Shown piece by piece: positions 23,416-33,223 of a stretch of 43,502 nucleotides of DNA (its first letter is position 1; each line of letters opens with the position of its first letter). The notes under the pieces were generated by a model. The model saw nothing but the letters and a program-made list of their open reading frames with translations. It was not told where the DNA came from and did not search any database. Source of the DNA: Bacteroidaceae bacterium (lineage in GTDB: Bacteria > Bacteroidota > Bacteroidia > Bacteroidales > Bacteroidaceae); assembly GCA_900770705.1 (NCBI GenBank), contig CAAGLF010000025.1:1-43502 (forward strand), read 5' to 3'. The position numbers and the translations under genes were made by a program.

Positions 23416-24489
23416 ATGCAACATCTATTTCATACCATCCGCCCGGGCCTGTCGGGCAGCTTCTCCGTGCAGCTGCAAAGTCTGAAGACCGACCTGAGGG
23501 CGTGGATGACAGCGCATGGACTGACGCCGGCCCACCTCGTGCAGGCGCGTGCCTATCTAACGGATGCCGCCAACCAGTTGCCGTTGCTGCTGGAGCACCC
23601 ACTTTACACCTTTTATCTGTCGGCTGGCGCCTTCAGCTACGTAGAACAGCCTCTGCTCGACGGTGCAAAAATCGCTTTGCAGCTCTGGCTCGTGACCGAC
23701 GGCTCCGTACGGAAAACCGGCACGCCCGAATGCCGCACGGTCAGCCTCGGGGAAGTGACGGTCTGCTTCCAAAGCGTGCGCCTGACCGAAGAGGAAGCCC
23801 GTGGCAAGGATGCCCGTGAGCAAACCCGCGAGGCCTTTTGCCGACATATCGACTGGCTCGGTCGGAAAGGCCTGACACTCGAGGCCAACTGCCACCGCAC
23901 GTGGCTCTACGTGCGCGACATCGACCGCCATTACGCAGGTGTAGTGGCCGGACGCAACGATATATTCGCCCGGCAGGGACTAACGGCCGACACCCACTAC
24001 ATCGCGTCCACCGGAATCGGCGGCTGCGGCGACAACCGCGAAGCTGTGGTGGGCGTGGACTTCCTGAGTTTCGACGGATTGGGCGACAAGGACGTGCGCT
24101 ACCTGCATGCGCCCGACTACCTCAACCCTACGCACGAATACGGCGTCGCCTTCGAACGCGCAACGGCCATCCGACTGCCCGACGGGGCCACGATGACCTT
24201 CATATCGGGCACGGCAAGTATTGATAAGCACGGCAACTGCCTCTTCCGCGGCGACGTGATGACCCAGCTCGGCCGCCTGTTCCTCAACATCACCAAGTTG
24301 CTGGAGCAAGCCGGCCAGACGCTGCACGATATGCAGTATGCCATCGTCTACCTACGCGATGTGGCCGACTACGAAGCCGTCGGCGACTATATGCGACTGC
24401 GCTTTCCGCACTTGCCCGTACTCGTCACGGAGGCTCGCGTATGCAGGCCGGAGTGGCTCGTGGAAGTAGAGTGCGTGGCTTTGCGGTAG
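23416..24489 (+). CDS. YjgF/Rid-superfamily protein with chorismatase (FkbO/Hyg5)-like architecture
   Basis: The 357-residue protein starts MQHLFHTIRPGLSGSFSVQL. Its N-terminal half resembles the substrate domain of FkbO/Hyg5-type chorismatases. The C-terminal half is a YjgF-like fold (FISGTASIDKHGNCLFRGDV, TKLLEQAGQTLHDMQYAIVY, ARVCRPEWLVEVECVAL). The family turns chorismate into hydroxybenzoates or dihydroxycyclohexadiene acids. No aryl polyene, flexirubin or other pathway gene lies nearby, so the product cannot be predicted. The start at 23416 is preferred over 23377 because it begins at the conserved part. It may be co-transcribed with the radical SAM gene. Confidence 0.72.
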   Translation: MQHLFHTIRPGLSGSFSVQLQSLKTDLRAWMTAHGLTPAHLVQARAYLTDAANQLPLLLEHPLYTFYLSAGAFSYVEQPLLDGAKIALQLWLVTDGSVRKTGTPECRTVSLGEVTVCFQSVRLTEEEARGKDAREQTREAFCRHIDWLGRKGLTLEANCHRTWLYVRDIDRHYAGVVAGRNDIFARQGLTADTHYIASTGIGGCGDNREAVVGVDFLSFDGLGDKDVRYLHAPDYLNPTHEYGVAFERATAIRLPDGATMTFISGTASIDKHGNCLFRGDVMTQLGRLFLNITKLLEQAGQTLHDMQYAIVYLRDVADYEAVGDYMRLRFPHLPVLVTEARVCRPEWLVEVECVALR

Positions 24490-24631
24490 TCGCCACGGAG
24501 GCGCACACGCTGCTTTTTGCCGCGTCGACCGCTTCTCCGGTCATTAACGTTCTTAAAAGTTCAAACCTTAAAAAAAATTAATCCGGCGGACTTATTCTTG
24601 CAGAATACCCGACAGAATAATAAAAAACGAT

Positions 24632-24639
24632 TAATTTTG
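24632..24639 (+). promoter_or_regulatory. -7 box of the FAS1/SusCD locus
   Basis: TAATTTTG matches TAnnTTTG, and no TTTG lies at the expected -33 distance. The resulting leader of about 135 bases contains a small palindrome, CTATCAGATAG, shortly before the first start codon. The rest of 24490-24781 is AT-rich and shows no gene. Confidence 0.5.
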
Positions 24640-24781
24640 CCTCTAACCCGTGTAGTATCAACCGGCGCGGGCCGAAGAAAAACACACGGCCAATGTTATA
24701 ACACTTTATCTATCAGATAGGTGAAATGACCAGCCGAGTTTGCAAAAGCAACATATAGAAAATAAATAACTAATCGATTTA

Positions 24782-27700
24782 ATGCGTATGAAAAACCGTT
24801 ATTGCAAAATGGGTAAGGCATTGCTCGGAGCAATGTGCTTGCTTTCAACTTGCGGTATTACGTATTCTTGCTCTGATGACTACGACTTAGACGAAACTAA
24901 GCCGTCGTTTCTCGGCGAGAGTATCTACGATGAGTTGAAGAACCGCACTGACCGGAAATTCTCCACCGTCGTTCGCCTGATTGACGACCTCGAATATGCC
25001 GACGTGTTGTCCAAGACAGGTAGTAAAACGCTGTTTGTAGCAGATGATGATGCCTACGCCGCGTTCTTCAAGAATTGTCCCTTGAAGAAGACCGACGGCT
25101 CCCCCGTGACCTGCTACGAGGATCTCTCAAAAGCGCAGAAGCGTGTCCTGCTGAATAACTCTATGCTGGACAATGCCTACGTGCTGGAAATGATGTCGAA
25201 CACCGAAGGCGGAGGAAAGAACCTCTGCCTGAGACGCGTGACTTCGGCCTCCGCAGTTGACTACGTCCCTTACTTCAACTGGCAGGAGCTTCCGCAAAAC
25301 GAGAACCGTTCTACTACGAACGCCGACGGCACCATCAACGGTGACACCAAGTTCTGGGATGTTTACGCCAACGAAGCAAAGGGCGGAATGTACCTCGCAC
25401 TCGACGATACACGCCCTATGATGGTACACTTCCTCGACGGTTTCCTCAAGGAAAAGAGCATTAAGCACTCCGATATCTCCTTCTTGATGGGTGACAAGAC
25501 CGTTTGGCCTGAGGATGGCGAAGACAGAAGCTATATCTATGATCGCCGTATCGTGGAGCAGGACGTAACCTGCTTGAATGGCTACTACCACGTGCTCGAC
25601 TCCGTACTGATCGCTCCGTCGAATATGGCCGAAATCATACGTACCAACGGACAGACCGACATCTTCAGTACGATGCTCGACCGCTTCAGCGCTCCTTATT
25701 ATAGCTCAAGCCTCACTACGCAATACAGTGCGCTGAACAGCGAAATCGGAATGGACTCCGTCTTCGTGAAGCGATATGTGTCTGCACGCTCCAAGGGCGC
25801 TGCCGCCACTTCGCAGGTGCCTTCCTGGAAAACGGGCAAGTATGCTCTGCAAAGCGTAGGTACCTTCCCGACGCTTCCCTTCGACCCGGGATGGAATGAA
25901 TACCAGACATCTACTTCTCTTGAGAAGGAGAAAGATATGGGTGCAATGTTTGTCCCGAACGACAAGGCGCTCTTCGACTACTTCATCAATGGTGGTGGAA
26001 AAGACCTTCTGGAGCGCTACGGCGACGAAGACTTCATAAAGAATCTGGGAAGTGCAGCTTTCGCCTTCAGTGCCGAAAACAAGAAGGCTTTGATTACGCA
26101 GCTGTATCAAATACCTTTGGACATCATCCAGGCTTTGGTGAAGAACTTGATGAAAGATTCCTTCAACGAATCCGTTCCCAGCAAGTATCTTTCCATTATG
26201 AACGACGCGCAAGACCCGATGTTCGATGCTTCGCGTTATACGGATGAGATTTATAAGCAGCACCTCACTCCAATTTTGGCCAGCAATGGTGTTGTTTACA
26301 TTCAGGACGAAGTAGTGGCTCCAGCCGACTATGCCGCCGTTTTGGCACCGGTGCTCTTCTCCGACAAGACGCAGGTAATGAACACGATTGTACGTGCCGA
26401 CGACAATTTCATCGAAGGCAGCGAATATAACAACGCTCCCTTGAAGCAGTACTTCAGTACCTACCTGAAAGCAATGCAGAGCCGCTTCTCCTTCTTCGTG
26501 CCGACAGACGATGGTCTGGGTTCTTATGGATATGTGGATCCCGTTAGTTTCGCTTTCGGAAACAACCAAACCGTTATGCGCTACTACCGTCTGACAAACC
26601 AGAAGATTACGGGAAGTACCAGCAACAAGGTGGCTGTGAATGCCCGTGCCTACCGATATACTCCTTCGTTCGGCCAGCGTCCTGAAACAGACAAGGCAAA
26701 CTCTGCTTACGATATGTCCAGCAGTCTGGAGGTCAACAAAGATAGAGGTTTGGCCAAGCGTGAACTGCTGATTGAACTGGTAAATCAGCACATTGTACTG
26801 CATGAGAACAACGACGAGGGCATCAATGCCCCGCAGGACTACTATCTGGCTCGCTCCGGTGCCCCTATCCACATTTCCAAGCGCACTTCCAACAAACTTG
26901 GTATAGGTATGGAAGTGGAAGGTGGTTTCCAGATGATGCTGAATGCTGATGAATATCCGGAAAACGACCATGTCTGTGTGGTAGAGAACGGATTTGACAA
27001 GACTGGTACCTCCGCAGATGGAACAGTCGGCTACGGTAATGGTATGACTTACTTCATCGATCGTCCTATGCAGCCGACTATGAAGTCTGTCTACAGTATC
27101 CTGAAGAACACGCCCGAATTTAGTGATTTCTTCAATCTCTGCAATCCTGCCGATTTCAACGGAGACCTGCTGGAAGAGATGGGATTGAGGACGGAAGATA
27201 TGGATAATTCCGACTGGAAGTCCGAAATGAACAAGTATCGTGTCTTCATCAATCACGCTGTGCAGAATGAAGGCGTGGTAGGTACGAAGGACAAGAGTTA
27301 CTGTGCTGCAATGGGCGAGTATCTGGTGCGTTTCTTCAATAACTACAACTATACCGTTTACGTTCCTACGAATGATGCCGTTCGTAAGGCAATAGAAGAG
27401 CAGGGACTGCCTACGTGGGCAAGCATAGCAGACTCTCTGGAAGCATATAAGTTGGCCGATGAGGGTACACTTTCGGACGCCAGCAAGGCTAAGTTGCAGG
27501 CAATGGTGACAACCTTGATCAACTTTATAAAGTATCACTTCCAGGACACCAGTCTCTTTGCAGATAATATCTCTGCTTCCAAGAAATATCAGACTTCCTG
27601 CATTGACTACGAGAAAAACACGTATGTAAACATCACGGCAACGCAGAGTACGGATAAAACCATAACCCTTGTGGATGCCGATAACAGGGAAGTGAAACTG

Positions 27701-27925
27701 ACAAATAACAAGAACATTCTCGCGCGCGATATGAACTTCAACGAAGACCCCGAAACCGATGGTATCTCCAGAGTTAATCGCGTGAAGAACTCTTCTTATA
27801 TTGTCATTCACGGAATTGACAAAGTGCTTCACTATAAGGAACTTCCCGCCAACAGTTTTGCAACAGACTGGGAAACTCCTTCGAAGGCAAAGGCATACTT
27901 GAGCAGATACGGAATCAGAAAATAA
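24782..27925 (+). CDS. Large FAS1 (fasciclin) domain surface lipoprotein
   Basis: The 1047-residue product has a lipoprotein signal with the lipid cysteine at residue 30 (GITYSC), followed by SDDYDLDE, an acidic run like the surface-export signal of Bacteroidetes lipoproteins. At least four FAS1-like signatures recur: LFVADDDAYAAF (about 83), AMFVPNDKALFDYF (about 387), FFVPTDDGLGSYG (about 571) and YTVYVPTNDAVRKAI (about 857). Each is preceded by a helical region such as YDELKNRTDRKFSTVVRLID. FAS1 modules mediate adhesion or ligand binding. It opens the locus, 10 bases before susC. A second ATG at 24788 is equally possible. Confidence 0.87.
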   Translation: MRMKNRYCKMGKALLGAMCLLSTCGITYSCSDDYDLDETKPSFLGESIYDELKNRTDRKFSTVVRLIDDLEYADVLSKTGSKTLFVADDDAYAAFFKNCPLKKTDGSPVTCYEDLSKAQKRVLLNNSMLDNAYVLEMMSNTEGGGKNLCLRRVTSASAVDYVPYFNWQELPQNENRSTTNADGTINGDTKFWDVYANEAKGGMYLALDDTRPMMVHFLDGFLKEKSIKHSDISFLMGDKTVWPEDGEDRSYIYDRRIVEQDVTCLNGYYHVLDSVLIAPSNMAEIIRTNGQTDIFSTMLDRFSAPYYSSSLTTQYSALNSEIGMDSVFVKRYVSARSKGAAATSQVPSWKTGKYALQSVGTFPTLPFDPGWNEYQTSTSLEKEKDMGAMFVPNDKALFDYFINGGGKDLLERYGDEDFIKNLGSAAFAFSAENKKALITQLYQIPLDIIQALVKNLMKDSFNESVPSKYLSIMNDAQDPMFDASRYTDEIYKQHLTPILASNGVVYIQDEVVAPADYAAVLAPVLFSDKTQVMNTIVRADDNFIEGSEYNNAPLKQYFSTYLKAMQSRFSFFVPTDDGLGSYGYVDPVSFAFGNNQTVMRYYRLTNQKITGSTSNKVAVNARAYRYTPSFGQRPETDKANSAYDMSSSLEVNKDRGLAKRELLIELVNQHIVLHENNDEGINAPQDYYLARSGAPIHISKRTSNKLGIGMEVEGGFQMMLNADEYPENDHVCVVENGFDKTGTSADGTVGYGNGMTYFIDRPMQPTMKSVYSILKNTPEFSDFFNLCNPADFNGDLLEEMGLRTEDMDNSDWKSEMNKYRVFINHAVQNEGVVGTKDKSYCAAMGEYLVRFFNNYNYTVYVPTNDAVRKAIEEQGLPTWASIADSLEAYKLADEGTLSDASKAKLQAMVTTLINFIKYHFQDTSLFADNISASKKYQTSCIDYEKNTYVNITATQSTDKTITLVDADNREVKLTNNKNILARDMNFNEDPETDGISRVNRVKNSSYIVIHGIDKVLHYKELPANSFATDWETPSKAKAYLSRYGIRK

Positions 27926-27935
27926 CACTAATACT

Positions 27936-30900
27936 ATGAATAACATAAAGTATCTATTGACGCTTGTTTTGTGCTTCTGCGCTTCGGTCGCTTTTGCACA
28001 AAAGAGAATCTCGGGACACGTCTGGAGTAAATCCGATGGACCTGTGATTATGGCGAATGTCGTCGAGTTGGATAAATCCAACCGTGTGGTTTCAGCCACT
28101 CAAACCGACGTCAACGGTAACTTCTCTTTGACGATTAAGAATCCTGCGAACACCTTACAGGTTTCTTATATCGGTTATACTACGAAAAAGTTGCCGATAG
28201 GAGCTACCTCGAACTTTAAGGTGGAGTTGCAGGACAAGTCTACGTTGAAGGAAGCTGTGGTAACGACTACGCGTAAGGTGAAATCCAATGGTTTGACCAT
28301 TCCTGAACGAGAAATCTCTGTGGCTCAGCAGACGTTGAATATGGACGAGATGGCTGGTTTGGCTTTCGAAACAGCCGGTGAAGCTCTGCAAGGACAAATC
28401 GCAGGTCTCGATATCGTCTCAAATTCCGGTAACTTGGGCGCAGGTACCAGTATGCGTTTGCGTGGTGTGACCTCTATCAATGGCAGCTCCGAACCGCTGA
28501 TCGTTGTCGATGGTTATGTGTTGGAGGACTATAGCTCTGATGACCTCGACCTGAACAATATGGAGAACGAGGAGCAGTTTGCAACGCTGTTGCAGGTTTC
28601 TCCGGACGATATCCAAGACATCCGCGTTTTGAAGGACGCTGCTGCAACGGCTATCTGGGGTTCTCGTGGTTCCAATGGTGTCATTGAGATCAAGACTCGC
28701 CGTGGTAGTCGCGGTAAGACCAAAGTGAACTTCAGCTATCGTTTCTCCGGCAGTTGGCAGCCTGAGGGTATGAAAATGTTGGACGGCGACGGATACACGA
28801 TGATGCTGAAGGAAGCCTACTTCAATCCCAAGCAGAGCGACATTGCTTCTGGCATCGTGGAAATCTCCTATCTGCAAAGCCATCCTGCTTATTATGCAAA
28901 CTATAATAAGAACACGGATTGGATTGATGAGGTTACCCAGTTCGGACAAGCTCACAACTATGGTGTGAACATCTCCGGTGGTGGTGAGAAAGCGCAATTC
29001 CGCGTTTCTGGTACTTACGACCACGAGACCGGTACCATTATCAAGCAGACATTGGATCGTTTTACCACGCGTCTGGCTCTGGACTACTATGTAAGTGACC
29101 GTATCAAGTTCTCCTCCAACTTCGCTTTGACGTATACGAAGCAGAACAAGAACTATGATGACAACTTGCTCGGTTATGCATATAACGCAATGCCGAATAT
29201 GGCGGTTTATCGTAATGAGTATGACAATGTAGCGGAAAGGTATTATCAGACAGGCGACTATTTCATTATGCCTCCTGCTGCTTCTGCTGCAGGTCTGGTG
29301 GATAACAACTCAAATAAGACCTCCTATTATCTGGCAGACCGTGTCGCTCAGAGTAACCCGGTGGCCATCGCAGATCTTGCCTGGCGTAAGTGGAGTACGT
29401 ACACGATTACTCCGCAATTCTCGTTGGAGTATAAGTTGCTGGGCAAGGGCGATGACGAAACACACCTCGACTATACAGGCGAAGTCTATATGAATGCCTA
29501 TACCGAAACGAAGAACTCTTATTATCCGCATACCCTGACTTCGAAAACCTGGTCTGACGGAATCGATAATACGAGCAACAACGATTATAAGGCACTCAAC
29601 TTCCAGACACGTCACTCTCTGGTATTCACACCTTATTTCTACAATGACAAACACTCGTTGCAGGTATTGGCTCGAGTTGAAATGAAAACTCAGAACAGTA
29701 CGAGCCAAAGTATGAGTTCTACGGGTATCAATGGTGGTATTACCGACCCGACAGTGCCCGGTTACCTCGCTGGCGCTTCCAGTTCTACGGGTAAGGGACA
29801 CGAGATGTATGGTACTGGTTCTTTCCACTATGCTTACAGCTCCAAGTACATCCTTGACGTTACGCTGCGTGCGGACGGTAGTACAAAGTTCGGCTCCGGT
29901 AACAAGTGGGGCTTCTTCCCCGGTATCTCCGGTCGTTGGAATATCAGCGACGAAAAGTTCTTTAAGCCTCTGAAGAGCGTAATTAGTATGCTCTCCTTCC
30001 AACCTGGTTGGGGTATTACCGGTAACTGTAACTTCAGTGAAGGACTTATTTACAACAAGTATTCTGCCAATGGCACCTACAATGGTGTTCAGGCTATCAT
30101 TCCTAGCAACTTGCGTCTGACACAGATTAAGTGGGAAAAGACCAAATCCTGGAACTTGGGCTTCAACTTGAACTTCTTCAACGACCTTTTGAAGTTTGAC
30201 TTGAATATCTACAATAAGAAGACGACCGACCTTCTGAACTATGGTGTACGTATTCCTTCTTCTACCGGTTTTACCACTTTGGAATATGCCAACGTCGGTG
30301 ATATGGAGAACGAAGGATGGGAATTGTTCGTCAGCACCCGTGATGTATTCAAGGTGGGCAAGTTCAGTATGAACTTCCGCTTCAACATCGCTCAGAATAT
30401 CAATACGATTACGGCGATGGATGCAACGGTATTGGCCAGCAATAACCAGGATTATGACTATCAGAATGAGAGCATTATGCGTCGCGTTCAGGTAGGTCAC
30501 GCTTTGGGTGGTATTTATGGCTTCCGCTACAAGGGTGTCTACGCTTACGACTATGACCACAGCGGTTACTTCCTGAATGACGAGAAGAATCAGTACTATT
30601 TGCCGGAAAAGGATGAAAATGGCAACGCTATCCCCAATACGGCCAAGTATGCTGAGAGCAAGGGCTTGGAAGCACATGCTCCAATCGCACGCGATGCTGC
30701 CGGAAACGTGATTTACGACAAGAATGGTAATCCGTTGCCGATGATCTTCAACTATGGCGGTGCAAACTACCAGTTCCAGGGTGGTGATGTAATGTACGAA
30801 GATATCAACCACGATGGTCAGATTGACGAACTTGATATCGTTTACCTGGGTGGATCCAATCCTAAAGTGAACGGTGGTTTTGGTGTGGACTTCAAGTATG

Positions 30901-31358
30901 GCCAATGGACTTTGAAGACCAACTTTAACTTCCGCATAGGAAACAAGATCTTGAATATGGCACGTATGTATGCCGAAGATATGCGTACGAACAAGAACCA
31001 GTGCGCTTCTGTGGGATGGCGCTGGAGAAAGAATGGTCAGATCACTGACATTCCTCGCGCTATGAACAGTGCAGCCGGCGTGTCTTACAACGCATTGGTC
31101 AGCGACCGTTATGTGGAACCCGGCGATTTCTGCCGCTTCCAGTATCTCCAGTTGTCCTACAGTGTCAAGCCCGAGAAGTTGAAGAAGTTGGGTCTTTCCA
31201 CCCTCCGTATCTCTGCCTCCGGCAACAACCTGATTTTCTGGACGAAGTATTCGGGAACAGATCCTGAGCACTCTGCTTACGGCTACAGCCCTTGTACGGA
31301 TAGCTCGCAGACCCCGCGCTCTCGTTCCTTTACGTTTAGTTTGAACTTTGGCTTCTAA
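27936..31358 (+). CDS. SusC/RagA-family TonB-dependent outer-membrane transporter (first)
   Basis: The 1140-residue product has a signal peptide (ending VAFAQ) and a carboxypeptidase-regulatory-like domain (KRISGHVWSK; TDVNGNFSLTI; LQVSYIGYTTKK). The plug domain carries ALQGQIAGLDIVSNSG, GTSMRLRGVTSINGSSEPLI and IWGSRGSNGVIEIKTRRG. A 22-strand barrel follows, with the SusC-typical Ca-binding-like loop YEDINHDGQIDELDIVYLGG and C-terminal strand RSFTFSLNFGF. It forms a pedal-bin complex with the SusD lipoprotein encoded next. The substrate is not predictable from sequence. Codon choice (GGT, CGT, AAC, AAG) suggests high expression. Confidence 0.95.
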   Translation: MNNIKYLLTLVLCFCASVAFAQKRISGHVWSKSDGPVIMANVVELDKSNRVVSATQTDVNGNFSLTIKNPANTLQVSYIGYTTKKLPIGATSNFKVELQDKSTLKEAVVTTTRKVKSNGLTIPEREISVAQQTLNMDEMAGLAFETAGEALQGQIAGLDIVSNSGNLGAGTSMRLRGVTSINGSSEPLIVVDGYVLEDYSSDDLDLNNMENEEQFATLLQVSPDDIQDIRVLKDAAATAIWGSRGSNGVIEIKTRRGSRGKTKVNFSYRFSGSWQPEGMKMLDGDGYTMMLKEAYFNPKQSDIASGIVEISYLQSHPAYYANYNKNTDWIDEVTQFGQAHNYGVNISGGGEKAQFRVSGTYDHETGTIIKQTLDRFTTRLALDYYVSDRIKFSSNFALTYTKQNKNYDDNLLGYAYNAMPNMAVYRNEYDNVAERYYQTGDYFIMPPAASAAGLVDNNSNKTSYYLADRVAQSNPVAIADLAWRKWSTYTITPQFSLEYKLLGKGDDETHLDYTGEVYMNAYTETKNSYYPHTLTSKTWSDGIDNTSNNDYKALNFQTRHSLVFTPYFYNDKHSLQVLARVEMKTQNSTSQSMSSTGINGGITDPTVPGYLAGASSSTGKGHEMYGTGSFHYAYSSKYILDVTLRADGSTKFGSGNKWGFFPGISGRWNISDEKFFKPLKSVISMLSFQPGWGITGNCNFSEGLIYNKYSANGTYNGVQAIIPSNLRLTQIKWEKTKSWNLGFNLNFFNDLLKFDLNIYNKKTTDLLNYGVRIPSSTGFTTLEYANVGDMENEGWELFVSTRDVFKVGKFSMNFRFNIAQNINTITAMDATVLASNNQDYDYQNESIMRRVQVGHALGGIYGFRYKGVYAYDYDHSGYFLNDEKNQYYLPEKDENGNAIPNTAKYAESKGLEAHAPIARDAAGNVIYDKNGNPLPMIFNYGGANYQFQGGDVMYEDINHDGQIDELDIVYLGGSNPKVNGGFGVDFKYGQWTLKTNFNFRIGNKILNMARMYAEDMRTNKNQCASVGWRWRKNGQITDIPRAMNSAAGVSYNALVSDRYVEPGDFCRFQYLQLSYSVKPEKLKKLGLSTLRISASGNNLIFWTKYSGTDPEHSAYGYSPCTDSSQTPRSRSFTFSLNFGF

Positions 31359-31370
31359 AAAATGACAGCT

Positions 31371-33215
31371 ATGAAAGTAATAAAATCATTGAATAAGTAT
31401 ATAGTTGTCGGCGGACTGTTGGCGATGTTCGGTCTGACTTCCTGTGATGACTTCTTGACTGTGCTGCCTACCGCTCAGATTACAGAAGAAGACTTCTGGC
31501 AGGACAAGAATGACTTGGATAATGTACGGTCTGCTGCCTATAAAAAGTTGACAGAAAGTGGCTTGACCTCGAAAATCTTGATTTGGGGAGAGCTCCGTTC
31601 TGACAATCTTTCCTTGAATCAGATGTCCAATACGTCTCTGCTATACCTCCAGCAGGGCGTTCTCCAGCCTACCGATGGCATCTTCGATTGGGGAGGCTAC
31701 TATACCGGTATCAACTACTGTAACAAGGTATTGGAGTATGGACAGCGTATGGTTGATCAGAACACCGACCCGAGTTTCAGTATGGGTGACTGGCGTCCGA
31801 TAAAGGCTGAAATGCTGACGATGCGTGCCCTGTACTATTTCTACTTGGTACGTGCGTTCCGTAATGTTCCCTTCGTAGAGCAGTCCATCAGCACGGATGC
31901 CGAAGCAATGAACAGTCGTATTGCAGCTACTCTCGGTGTGCACATCCTTGACACATTGATCAATCAGCTTGAGGAATGTAAGGACTATGCTGCCGTTAAC
32001 TATGGTAGCACCTTGAACAACAAGGGACGAATCACGCGTCGCAGCGTACGTGCCGTGTTGGCCGACATCTATCTGTGGAGAGGTTGTATGCTGAAACATT
32101 CCAATGCAAAGGGTGATTCGATAGCAGATGCGGACAACTTGGCCCAGAATTGTTTCAATAAGGCGATTGAGCATTGCGATTATGTGATAAACGACCTTCT
32201 CAGAGAGTATCGTGAAGATTTGCAGGCCAATCCCAGCCCTGAGAACGAAGAACTGATGAAGTTGGAGTATCCGCTTACGCAGTCGAGCAAGATTTTCTCC
32301 AGCGATGAGGTATATAGCACACTTTGGGGAAACAAGAACTCTCTGTATGAGAGCATCTTTGAGTTGCAGTTCGACGGTACGAACAACATCAACTCGACCA
32401 TTTCCAACTATCTATCCTATTATTCGTCCGGAAACCTGAGTACAAGTAATATGGTGGCAGGTTCTGTATTGTATTCTGCTTGCAACAATATCGAGCCTGA
32501 CAACGGATTTGGCAAATTTGACATTCGTTTGCCCGAAACGATTCGTTACACGGCCAACACCAATACCTCTGCTTTCCCCATCGTCAAGAATGTAGCAACC
32601 TACGTTACATTTGAGAATTTGGAAGATATGACGGAGGGTGCAACCTATCAGTTCCGATCCAGTGATAGCCAAAACGCCAATTGGCCGGTATATCGCTTGA
32701 GTGATTTGATGTTGATCAAAGCAGAGGCTATTGCTCGCCTGGCTGGTACGAATAAAGTGGCCAAACCTAGCGATGGCACCAAACCTGCCGACCCCTATCA
32801 GTTGGAGAAAGGTTTTGATCTGGTAAATACATTGTTCGAACGCAACAATCCTCAGTTGGTGGCCTCGGATGTGAGTGGAGCAGATCCTAATAAGGCATCT
32901 ACTCGCTTGACTGCCAACTATTATTACGATAAGACCGGTGAAGACCTCCTGAAGTTGGTCTACAGAGAGCGTCAGCGTGAATTTGTCGGAGAGGGTAAGC
33001 GTTGGTTCGACCTGGTTCGCCAGGCTGAGTTCGATGGAGAGACCTCCAAGGTCTTTGCTGACTTCATTGCTGTTACCAATACGGTGAAAAACAGATTGAA
33101 ATCCCTGTACTCGATGTACAATCCTATCTATTCGGAAGAATTGAAGGTAAATGGTAAAGAGGAAGGTAATGGTCAGTTAGTTCAGAACCCTGCTTGGAGC
33201 AGATATAGTAAATAA
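31371..33215 (+). CDS. SusD/RagB-family surface lipoprotein (first)
   Basis: This 614-residue lipoprotein (MKVIKSLNKYIVVGG, lipid cysteine in GLTSCDDF) has the SusD N-terminal signature DFLTVLPTAQITEEDFWQDK and a TPR-like helix with TMRALYYFYLVRAFRNVPFV. The C-terminal SusD motif is RQREFVGEGKRWFDLVRQAE. It caps the SusC barrel and captures ligand at the surface. An in-frame ATG at 31362 would add 3 residues; 31371 gives a standard signal peptide and a spacing from susC like the other junctions. The next FAS1 gene starts 8 bases after its stop. Confidence 0.94.
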   Translation: MKVIKSLNKYIVVGGLLAMFGLTSCDDFLTVLPTAQITEEDFWQDKNDLDNVRSAAYKKLTESGLTSKILIWGELRSDNLSLNQMSNTSLLYLQQGVLQPTDGIFDWGGYYTGINYCNKVLEYGQRMVDQNTDPSFSMGDWRPIKAEMLTMRALYYFYLVRAFRNVPFVEQSISTDAEAMNSRIAATLGVHILDTLINQLEECKDYAAVNYGSTLNNKGRITRRSVRAVLADIYLWRGCMLKHSNAKGDSIADADNLAQNCFNKAIEHCDYVINDLLREYREDLQANPSPENEELMKLEYPLTQSSKIFSSDEVYSTLWGNKNSLYESIFELQFDGTNNINSTISNYLSYYSSGNLSTSNMVAGSVLYSACNNIEPDNGFGKFDIRLPETIRYTANTNTSAFPIVKNVATYVTFENLEDMTEGATYQFRSSDSQNANWPVYRLSDLMLIKAEAIARLAGTNKVAKPSDGTKPADPYQLEKGFDLVNTLFERNNPQLVASDVSGADPNKASTRLTANYYYDKTGEDLLKLVYRERQREFVGEGKRWFDLVRQAEFDGETSKVFADFIAVTNTVKNRLKSLYSMYNPIYSEELKVNGKEEGNGQLVQNPAWSRYSK

Positions 33216-33223
33216 GTAAAACT

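Noticed and set aside
25706..28099. Minus-strand open frame of 797 codons opposite the first FAS1 gene (and similar frames at 29310-31271, 39070-40728 and 40728-42797)
   Set aside because: All are shadows of strongly biased codon use in the sense genes. Their translations lack signal peptides, domains and normal composition.
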